NCBI GenBank assembly: GCA_003646705.1
Contig: QMLK01000061.1
Span: 1 to 6,431, forward strand
Source of the DNA: Deltaproteobacteria bacterium
Lineage (GTDB): Bacteria > Desulfobacterota > B13-G15
Direction of reading: 5' to 3'
DNA: 6,431 bases
The notes beneath the pieces were generated by a model that worked only from the letters and a program-made list of their open reading frames with translations, was not told the DNA's origin and did no database searches. The position numbers were made by a program, and so were the translations under genes. Shown piece after piece: positions 1-5,344 of this stretch; within the stretch, counting starts at the first letter, position 1, and every line of letters starts with the position of its first letter.

Positions 1-1968
1 CACCCTGCCCGTTTCGGGATCGACCTCTACCTCCGCCACCGCTACGATGAAACCGTAGGCATCGGTGAAGCGCCCTGCCCCCTTGGTCAGGCTCGGGTAA
101 AACTCCACCTCCGGCACCGGTTTACAGAATCCCCTTCCAATGATGGGATCCCCGTTGTGCTTCTGGATGTTGTAGCGGACCACTTCGGCGAAGGTCACGC
201 CCTTTTGAGGGTTCCCCTTAGGGAAGATGCGGCCATTCTCTATCTGGAGGGAGCCGATTTCCACATCCAGCATTTCGGAGGCGACCTGAAGGAGCTGCCG
301 TTTGGCGTCTTCAGCCGCCCTCCTCACAGCCTCCCCCGATACGTAGACCCCTCCGCTCAAGAAGCCGCCGAGGTCGATGGGGCAGAGCTCGGAGTCGCCA
401 GAGACAATGACGATGTCCTCCAGGTCCAGGCCGAGCTCCTCGGCGGCGATCTGCGACATGGCGGTGTCCGATCCCTGGCCGAATTCCGACTGCCCGGTGA
501 ACAGGGTGGCCTTGCCGTCGGGGTTGAGCTTCACGATGGCGGCGCTGGCGAAGGGGTAGTACATGGCCCCGCTGAACATGGCCGAAAGCCCCATCCCTAT
601 GCCGCGGTAGTTGCCCCTTCCCCTTTTCTCCTTCCAGCCCGTGGCCTCGATGATCTTCTGGATCCCGACCCTCAGGCCACAGCTATCGAGCCTGTCGCCG
701 TTGGGCAGCACGTCCCCTGGCTTCCTCACGTTCTTAAGCCTCAGCTCCGCCGGGTCCATGCCCATGTCCTCTGCGATCATGTCCAGGAGCTGCTCAGCGG
801 CGAAGGACATCTGGGGGCTTCCATGGCCCCTCCTGGGCATGCAGATGGATTTGTTGGTGTAGACGCCCACCCCTTCGTGCTTCCAGTTGGGTATGTCGTA
901 GATGGGGATGCGGAAGGCGTGGGCGAGGAACATCACCACCGGCGAGCTGCCCCGGTATGCCCCTGGATCGTTGATCAATTTCACGTGCTGGGCCATGATC
1001 TTGCCGTCCGCCCTGACTCCGATCCGAAGGTCGATGATCATCCTGTGACTCAAGCGGCACGCCATGAAGACCTCCTCTCGGGACAGCACGATCTTCACCG
1101 GCCTGCCCGTCCGCATGGAGAGGAAGGCTGCCAGGAATTCGTGGGCGAAGAGGTCGATCTTGCCACCGAAGGTGCCCCCAGTATAACACCCGTGGATCCT
1201 TATCTTGCTCTGAGGGATGCCCAGGGTCTTGGATAGCCAATACTGCTTCACCGCCAGGCTCATATGGCAAAGCCATACGTCCAGTTTCCCAGAGGTGGGG
1301 TCGTAGCTGGCCACCACCACATGGGGCTCCATGGCCGCATGGGAGGTCGCCGGCACGAAGAACCTCGCCTCCCGGATGAAGTCCGACTGGGCGAAGCCCT
1401 CCTCGATGTCCCCATAGCTGATGGAGGTGGTGGCGCAGATATTGCGTTCGACCTTGAAAGGCCTGGCTGCCCTTCCGACACCCCAGTCCTGCCATGCACA
1501 GGTGGTGTTGGGTACGATCTCATCGTGGATCTTGGGGGCCCCTTCCTTCATAGCCTCTTCGGGATCGAAGACAGCAGGGAGCGGCTCATATTCCACCTCG
1601 ATGAGCTTGAGGGCCTCGATGGCGGTTATCTCGTCGGTGGCGGCCACAGCGGCCACCTCCTCCCCCACATAGCGCACCTTGTCTATGGCTAAGGGATATT
1701 GGTCAGCTGGATACCTCGGCGTATCCACAAAGCCGAACCTGATGGGCCCGACGTCCTTGCCAGTGATCACCGCTTTCACGCCGGGGAGGGCCTCCGCCTT
1801 GCTGGTGTCAATCCTCAGGATCCTCGCATGAGGGTAAGGGCTTCTGAGGATCTTGGCATGAAGCATATTTGGGAGCTTTACATCAGCGGCAAACGAGGCC
1901 TCTCCGGTGACCTTTACCCCTGCATCCACCCTGCGAAGGGGCTTCCCGATTACTCGATACTGCCTCAT
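1..1968 (-). CDS. Molybdopterin-binding (large) subunit of a xanthine dehydrogenase-family hydroxylase, 3' end cut by window edge
   Basis: The catalytic subunit should hold the molybdenum-pterin cofactor and hydroxylate its substrate with water, passing electrons to the 2Fe-2S and FAD subunits. I translated the frame by hand: 656 codons from ATG at 1968 with no stop before the window edge. Related subunits are about 750-780 residues, so roughly 100-120 are missing, including the expected catalytic Glu. The N-terminal family domain covers about residues 1-120 (VIGKPLRRVDAGVKVTGEA). Cofactor-site motifs are GGTFGGK (264-270), RRGHGSPQ (379-386), EFGQGSDT (495-502) and LSGGVYVSGEA (537-547). The start overlaps the 2Fe-2S stop as ATGA, behind a purine-rich GGAAGGGGAGAG. 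Aligned by eye to bovine xanthine oxidase, Ile271 replaces Glu802, Leu348 replaces Arg880 and His382 replaces Phe914, so a strict xanthine dehydrogenase is doubtful. Family assignment is firm; the substrate is unknown. Confidence 0.95.
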   Translation of the reverse strand, partial: MRQYRVIGKPLRRVDAGVKVTGEASFAADVKLPNMLHAKILRSPYPHARILRIDTSKAEALPGVKAVITGKDVGPIRFGFVDTPRYPADQYPLAIDKVRYVGEEVAAVAATDEITAIEALKLIEVEYEPLPAVFDPEEAMKEGAPKIHDEIVPNTTCAWQDWGVGRAARPFKVERNICATTSISYGDIEEGFAQSDFIREARFFVPATSHAAMEPHVVVASYDPTSGKLDVWLCHMSLAVKQYWLSKTLGIPQSKIRIHGCYTGGTFGGKIDLFAHEFLAAFLSMRTGRPVKIVLSREEVFMACRLSHRMIIDLRIGVRADGKIMAQHVKLINDPGAYRGSSPVVMFLAHAFRIPIYDIPNWKHEGVGVYTNKSICMPRRGHGSPQMSFAAEQLLDMIAEDMGMDPAELRLKNVRKPGDVLPNGDRLDSCGLRVGIQKIIEATGWKEKRGRGNYRGIGMGLSAMFSGAMYYPFASAAIVKLNPDGKATLFTGQSEFGQGSDTAMSQIAAEELGLDLEDIVIVSGDSELCPIDLGGFLSGGVYVSGEAVRRAAEDAKRQLLQVASEMLDVEIGSLQIENGRIFPKGNPQKGVTFAEVVRYNIQKHNGDPIIGRGFCKPVPEVEFYPSLTKGAGRFTDAYGFIVAVAEVEVDPETGRV

Positions 1969-2441
1969 CTCTCCCCTTCCTCCTTCACCTTTGCCGCGAG
2001 GATGGCCCTAACAGCATTACTGTACCCCGTACAGCGACAGAGGTTGCCCGATATGGCTTCCTTGACCTCCTCCTCGGTGGGATGGGGATTCTCGTCGAGC
2101 AGGGCCTTGGCGGAGAGGATCATCCCCGGGATGCAGAAACCGCATTGCACGGCCCCGTGCTCGACAAAGGCTTCTTGTAGGGGGTGGAGCTTACCCCCCT
2201 CGGCCAGCCCTTCGATGGTGACGATCTCCTTGCCCTGGGCCTCGACAGCGAGCAATAGACAGGACAGGACCGGCTTCCCGTCAAGCAGCACGGTGCAGGC
2301 CCCGCAGTTCCCCAGGCTGCAGCCCTCCTTCGCTCCCGTCAAGCCCAAAGCGTCCCTTAGAACCTCCAGCAGGGTCGTCCGCGGTTCCACCACTACCTCA
2401 TGGTTCTCCCCGTTCACGGTGAGGCTGATCAGACGTTTCAT
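1965..2441 (-). CDS. 2Fe-2S (small) subunit of a xanthine dehydrogenase-family hydroxylase
   Basis: This 158-residue protein carries the two [2Fe-2S] clusters that move electrons from the molybdenum centre to FAD. The N-terminal plant-ferredoxin-like cluster is bound by Cys41, Cys46, Cys49 and Cys61 (CSLGNCGACT, then a Cys 12 residues on). The C-terminal helical cluster is bound by Cys100, Cys103, Cys135 and Cys137 (QCGFCIPGM and CRCTGY). All eight cysteines are present and the length is normal for the family (CoxS/XdhC-type small subunit). The frame could start further upstream at 2474, but ATG 2441 is better: AGGAGGT (2448-2454) lies 6 nt before it, the protein then begins MKRLISLTVNG like its relatives, and it overlaps the FAD-subunit stop as ATGA. 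Its own stop overlaps the large-subunit start in the same way, pointing to coupled translation of the three subunits. Confidence 0.96.
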   Translation of the reverse strand: MKRLISLTVNGENHEVVVEPRTTLLEVLRDALGLTGAKEGCSLGNCGACTVLLDGKPVLSCLLLAVEAQGKEIVTIEGLAEGGKLHPLQEAFVEHGAVQCGFCIPGMILSAKALLDENPHPTEEEVKEAISGNLCRCTGYSNAVRAILAAKVKEEGER

Positions 2442-3337
2442 GAGACTACCTCCTGTCCCTTCAAGTTCTCCCACGCCTCGGTCAGAGCCTTTTTTACCAA
2501 GATGGAAGTCAGGAGCTTCCTATACTCCGCCCTGCCCCGGGGCCTCGTCTCCTCAGCGGCTGCGCGCCCCGCCTCCTCCAGCAACCCTTCACTGATTCCC
2601 TTTCCTCGAAGGAGTGCCTCAGCTCGCCTCGCCCTGAAGGGGGTAGGGGCCACTGAACAGAGAGCTATCCTCGCCTCTTCGCAACGTTCATGGGTAGGGT
2701 CCGCCACCACCAACACGGCCACCCCCACTAAGGTCTCGTCCACTTCGGTCCTCTTGGTCATCCACCGGTAGCAACCGGCACTGCGGGGTGGAGGGGTCGG
2801 GATCTGGACCTCTGTGACCATCTCTCCATCCTCAAGAGCCGTCTTGAAAGGGCCACGGGGGAAGTCCTCCAAGGGGATGATCCTCTCTCCGCGACTGCTC
2901 ACCACCTTCAACCTTGCCCCCAATACGAGCAACGATGGCACAGTGTCCTGGGAGGGACCGGCATTACAGATGTTGCCCACCAGGGTCCCCATGTTTCGCA
3001 CCTGTGGGGTCCCCACCTTCTTGCAGGCCGTGGCCAGGAGGCCGAACTTCTCCTTGATTATTGGCGCATCGGCCACCGACTGTAAGGTCGCCAGGGCCCC
3101 AATCCTCAGTAGTTCTCCGTCGTACTCTATGAAGTCCAGATCGGAAAGGGCCTTTATGCCGATCAGATACCGGGGGGCCTCTTTCCCCTTTTTCATGGCC
3201 ACAAGTAGATCAGTGCCACCGGCCAGAAGTCTGGCCTCCCGACCATAGCGCTCGAGCAGGGAACAGGCTTCCTCGACCGTCTTGGGCGAGAAATACTCAA
3301 ACCTGGGCAATGCCAGCAGATACCCCAGCCCTTCCAT
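2438..3337 (-). CDS. FAD-binding (medium) subunit of a xanthine dehydrogenase-family hydroxylase
   Basis: This 299-residue subunit binds FAD and passes electrons to the final acceptor (CoxM/XdhB-type). The N-terminal FAD domain has AGGTDLL (39-45) and GTPQVRNMGTLVGNICNAG (109-127). The C-terminal CO-dehydrogenase-flavoprotein-like domain ends in the typical RGRAEYRKLLTSILVKKAL (267-285). Length is normal. The start is secure: a full AAGGAGGAGG (3344-3353) lies 6 nt before ATG 3337. About ten residues precede the usual PxFEYxxP opening. The usual TIGGN flavin motif reads TLVGN (118-122), a mild deviation. There is no cysteine-rich insert of the sort that holds the extra [4Fe-4S] cluster of 4-hydroxybenzoyl-CoA reductase, arguing against that enzyme. 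The gene order FAD, 2Fe-2S, Mo matches the coxMSL layout. Confidence 0.95.
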   Translation of the reverse strand: MEGLGYLLALPRFEYFSPKTVEEACSLLERYGREARLLAGGTDLLVAMKKGKEAPRYLIGIKALSDLDFIEYDGELLRIGALATLQSVADAPIIKEKFGLLATACKKVGTPQVRNMGTLVGNICNAGPSQDTVPSLLVLGARLKVVSSRGERIIPLEDFPRGPFKTALEDGEMVTEVQIPTPPPRSAGCYRWMTKRTEVDETLVGVAVLVVADPTHERCEEARIALCSVAPTPFRARRAEALLRGKGISEGLLEEAGRAAAEETRPRGRAEYRKLLTSILVKKALTEAWENLKGQEVVS

Positions 3338-3343
3338 TGAATT

Positions 3344-3353
3344 CCTCCTCCTT
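3344..3353 (-). promoter_or_regulatory. Strong ribosome binding site of the FAD subunit gene
   Basis: Reads AAGGAGGAGG on the minus strand, 6 nt before ATG 3337. It fixes the start of the FAD subunit even though the predicted protein has a slightly longer N-terminus than usual. It also gives the first hydroxylase subunit its own strong translation start, 34 bp after the stop of the MoaD-like gene. Confidence 0.85.
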
Positions 3354-3371
3354 CCGTCTTCCGTAACGGGT

Positions 3372-3623
3372 CTAACCGCCGGCGATCACGATGCGCTCGA
3401 TCTCCACGTGATCGCCGTCCTTAAGTTCGACGCGCAGCTCTCTAGTTTTGACACGTCCGTTGATGAGGACCTGACAGTCGGGGTGGAGTTCCCCCTTTTT
3501 GACGTCGAAAAACTCCGAAGCCTCTGTCCCCAAGGAAGCCATGAGGCCTAACAACAAATCTCTAAGGGGGCTGCCCCTGTCCATTTCCATGGACATCTCC
3601 TCATAACCTACACGCACCCACAC
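3372..3623 (-). CDS. MoaD/ThiS-like ubiquitin-fold sulfur-carrier protein
   Basis: A small beta-grasp protein of 83 residues from GTG 3623, or 95 from the alternative ATG 3659. It shows CQVLINGR (DNA about 3474-3451), then VELKDGDHVEIERIVIAGG at the C-terminus. The NGR strand, the LKDGD turn and the terminal Gly-Gly are hallmarks of MoaD, ThiS and archaeal SAMP proteins, whose C-terminal glycine is adenylated and thiocarboxylated to donate sulfur. MoaD itself supplies the dithiolene sulfurs of molybdopterin. I prefer GTG 3623: AGGAAGG lies 6 nt before it, while ATG 3659 has no Shine-Dalgarno and lies only about 5 nt from the predicted sigma-54 transcription start. It is the first gene of the hydroxylase operon, so a role in making or sulfurating the molybdenum cofactor is likely but inferred. 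No MoaE, MoeB or XdhC partner is visible here. Confidence 0.8.
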   Translation of the reverse strand: MWVRVGYEEMSMEMDRGSPLRDLLLGLMASLGTEASEFFDVKKGELHPDCQVLINGRVKTRELRVELKDGDHVEIERIVIAGG

Positions 3624-3674
3624 CCTGAGCCTTCCTCGGGAGCCGTTTACCTCTCCCATCCCGAAAAGTCAGAA

Positions 3675-3690
3675 GGCAAAAATCCTGCCA
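3675..3690 (-). promoter_or_regulatory. Predicted sigma-54 (-24/-12) promoter of the moaD-like/hydroxylase operon
   Basis: The minus strand reads TGGCAGGATTTTTGCC. The sigma-54 consensus is TGGCACG-N4-TTGCW; here the invariant GG and GC are separated by exactly 10 nt and most other positions agree. The predicted transcription start is near 3664. The site lies just upstream of the MoaD-like gene and directly after the gene for a sigma-54 activator, which makes a chance match unlikely. With this start, the 5' leader to GTG 3623 is about 41 nt and holds the Shine-Dalgarno. Confidence 0.8.
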
Positions 3691-3737
3691 CCCCAAAAAC
3701 CACCGCGAAATAGTCCTTTCCGTTCCTCCAATTTCAG

Positions 3738-3750
3738 AATCTGCCTCTTT
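3738..3750 (-). promoter_or_regulatory. Putative activator-binding element, copy A (AAAGAGGCAGATT, minus orientation)
   Basis: Perfect 13-bp inverted match to copy C at 3828-3840. It lies about 80 bp upstream of the predicted sigma-54 start, a usual distance for an enhancer-type activator site. It also forms one arm of an imperfect palindrome, GCCTC (3743-3747), 6 nt, GAGGC (3754-3758), with outer AATCT/AGATT arms reaching 3767. Two-fold symmetry suits dimeric Fis-type domains. Assignment to the neighbouring activator is inferred. Confidence 0.55.
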
Positions 3751-3808
3751 CTGGAGGCGTTTAGATTACCTTAGTTTAATTGAGAGGGACGGAAAAAGTT
3801 GTTTCTTA

Positions 3809-3818
3809 AAAGAGGCAG
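3809..3818 (+). promoter_or_regulatory. Putative activator-binding element, copy B (AAAGAGGCAG)
   Basis: A 10-bp match to the core of copies A and C, in the same orientation as C and 19 bp from it. That spacing is close to two helical turns, so proteins on B and C would sit on nearly the same face of the DNA. It lies about 150 bp upstream of the predicted sigma-54 start. Confidence 0.5.
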
Positions 3819-3825
3819 TGATCCT

Positions 3826-5280
3826 TCAAAGAGGCAGATTTCGGAAGTCGGAGGCTCGGAGACCGAATCGTTTCATTAGGCGCTGCAGGGAGGTTCTGCG
3901 GAGGCGGATCTCCCTGGCCGTCTTGCTTACGTTCCCCCTGTTCTTCCTCAGCATCGCGATCAGGAAGTCCCTCGTGAAGTCTGCTACTACTTTCCGTTTT
4001 AGTTCCTTGTAACTACTTTGCACCGTTTCTGCGGGAGATGGTCTTAGCTGAGCCAGTATCTTGGTCGGAAGATCCTTAAGGCGGATGGCATTGCCTCCTG
4101 ACACGATCAGCAGGTTCTGGATCAGGTTCTCCAGTTCCCGCACGTTTCCCGGCCATGGATATTGGCAAAAGGCATCGTATACCTCTTGTTTTATCTCGAC
4201 CTTTTTCTGGAAGCGGGCCGCATATTTGTTGAGGAAGTAGGTGGTCAGGAGGGGAATGTCTTCTTTTCTTTCCCTCAGAGGGGGAACCTTGATGATGACC
4301 ACGTTCAACCTGTAATACAGGTCCTCCCGGAACTCTTTCCGCCTGACCTTTTCCTCCAGGTCTTGGTTGGTGGCGGCGATTATCCGCGTGTCGACCTTTA
4401 TCGGATCAACTCCACCAACTCGAAAGATCACCCGCTCTTGAACCGCCCGAAGCAGTTTCCCCTGAACCTCGAGGGGAAGATCCCCGATTTCGTCCAGGAA
4501 AAGAGTTCCTCCGTTGGCCACTTCGAAGTGGCCTATCTTCCTCGTGTATGCCCCCGTGAAGGCCCCCTTTTCGTAACCGAAGAGCTCCGATTCGAGCAGC
4601 CCCGCTGAAAGGAGGGCGCAGTCTGCAATCACGAAGTTGTGATCTTTTCTCGGGCTCCTCTCATGGATCGCTCTAGCGATCAGCTCTTTACCCGTGCCGC
4701 TTTCGCCCACTATCAGGACGTTGCAATCCAGGGGGGCCACCTTCTCTATCAACGCGTAGATCTTCAACATGGCCTCACTGGTGCCGACGAGGTCCCCGTA
4801 CAATGAAGTCTGGGACAGACGGCTCTGCAATTCCTCCAGTTGCCTCTGGAGGAATCTCTTTTCCTCCTGCTCCTGCTTCTCCCTGGTGATGTCCCGTGCC
4901 ACTCCCACCATACCGATGGGGAGGTCCTTCTCATCCCTTATGGGGACGCAAACTACACGGGCGGGGAAGGCCTTCCCGTCCTTGGTCTTGAGAGTGATCT
5001 CTCCGCGGAAGGTCCTGCCCTGTCTTATCCTCTGTAGCACGTTTGGCCGTCTGGCCCCGAGGATGACGATGTGACGGCCCAGGACCTCTTCTGCCCGGTA
5101 ACGGAAGAGCTTCTCAGAGAATTTGTTGAAGAAGATGATCCTTCCGTTTAGGTCTGTAACGACGATCGAATCGATGATGTTTTGGAGCACGTTTTCCAAG
5201 AAGTCCTTGGTGGTCTTCTTTAAGCCCAGGATCAGGTGGTCCCAGGTGATCTCTTGTTCGGAAAGCCCTTTGTGTGTCAT
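3826..5280 (-). CDS. Sigma-54-dependent transcriptional activator, PAS-AAA+-Fis type
   Basis: A 484-residue NtrC-family enhancer-binding protein that uses ATP to open promoters held by RNA polymerase with sigma-54. A PAS domain spans about residues 28-134 and should sense a small molecule or redox state. A charged, probably coiled-coil linker follows (about 134-158). The AAA+ domain (about 163-395) has Walker A GESGTGKE (192-199), the sigma-54-contacting GAFTGA loop (239-244), Walker B TLFLDEIGD (259-267), FREDLYYRLNV with the arginine-finger region (317-327) and WPGNVREL with sensor II (376-383). A Fis-type helix-turn-helix lies at about 447-474. All catalytic motifs are intact, and there is no phosphoreceiver domain, so control is by ligand rather than by a histidine kinase. 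The start ATG 5280 has GAGGAGGGG 3 nt upstream. Its position right before a sigma-54 promoter makes the hydroxylase operon the likely target. The PAS ligand cannot be read from the sequence. Confidence 0.96.
   Translation of the reverse strand: MTHKGLSEQEITWDHLILGLKKTTKDFLENVLQNIIDSIVVTDLNGRIIFFNKFSEKLFRYRAEEVLGRHIVILGARRPNVLQRIRQGRTFRGEITLKTKDGKAFPARVVCVPIRDEKDLPIGMVGVARDITREKQEQEEKRFLQRQLEELQSRLSQTSLYGDLVGTSEAMLKIYALIEKVAPLDCNVLIVGESGTGKELIARAIHERSPRKDHNFVIADCALLSAGLLESELFGYEKGAFTGAYTRKIGHFEVANGGTLFLDEIGDLPLEVQGKLLRAVQERVIFRVGGVDPIKVDTRIIAATNQDLEEKVRRKEFREDLYYRLNVVIIKVPPLRERKEDIPLLTTYFLNKYAARFQKKVEIKQEVYDAFCQYPWPGNVRELENLIQNLLIVSGGNAIRLKDLPTKILAQLRPSPAETVQSSYKELKRKVVADFTRDFLIAMLRKNRGNVSKTAREIRLRRTSLQRLMKRFGLRASDFRNLPL
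3828..3840 (+). promoter_or_regulatory. Putative activator-binding element, copy C (AAAGAGGCAGATT)
   Basis: Perfect 13-bp inverted partner of copy A. It overlaps the last codons and the last base of the stop codon (3826-3828) of the activator gene, so it is partly coding. It lies about 170 bp upstream of the predicted sigma-54 start. Copies B and C form a tandem direct repeat with a 19-bp period. Confidence 0.5.
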
Positions 5281-5291
5281 AAGCCCCTCCT

Positions 5292-5318
5292 CAAAGCAAA
5301 CAGTTTTTTAACGCTTTG
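5292..5318. repeat. Small inverted repeat over the activator promoter
   Basis: CAAAGC (5292-5297) and GCTTTG (5313-5318) form a 6-bp inverted repeat with a 15-nt spacer. It straddles the predicted -10 and transcription start of the activator gene, so it could be an operator. It is short and could be chance. It is not a convincing terminator for the upstream gene because no T-run follows on the minus strand. Confidence 0.3.
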
Positions 5319-5334
5319 CAGAGGAGCGTGTCAA
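5305..5334 (-). promoter_or_regulatory. Predicted sigma-70-type promoter of the activator gene
   Basis: The minus strand has a perfect -35 TTGACA (5329-5334). A weaker -10 follows, TTAAAA after 17 nt or TAAAAA after 18 nt (5305-5311). Transcription would start near 5298, leaving a leader of about 18 nt that contains the Shine-Dalgarno GAGGAGGGG (5284-5292). This would let the activator be made independently of the amidohydrolase gene upstream and of sigma-54. Confidence 0.55.
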
Positions 5335-5344
5335 GGATGGGTCC

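Noticed and set aside
157..1236. A 359-codon plus-strand open frame, with other long plus-strand frames at 1264-1692 and 1699-2595
   Set aside because: They lie opposite the large and small hydroxylase subunits, have no family motifs and have low-complexity composition. They are antisense frames kept open by GC-rich codon use.
1201..1260. Apparent stop (TAG as written on the plus strand at 1234-1236) breaking the large subunit
   Set aside because: The triplet reads CTA (Leu) on the coding minus strand; the frame is intact there.
794..1495. A 233-codon minus-strand frame inside the molybdopterin subunit
   Set aside because: It is out of frame with the real subunit, which I translated without a stop from 1968 to the window edge with clear family motifs; this frame has none.
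1..3337. Assignment of the hydroxylase as 4-hydroxybenzoyl-CoA reductase
   Set aside because: The FAD subunit lacks the cysteine-rich insert that carries the extra [4Fe-4S] cluster of that enzyme, and no benzoyl-CoA pathway gene is in view.
3738..3767. Hairpin GCCTC-N6-GAGGC as a Rho-independent terminator of the activator gene
   Set aside because: The stem is only 5 bp with a broken outer extension and no T-run follows on the minus strand. Its match to the other repeat copies makes a protein-binding site more likely.
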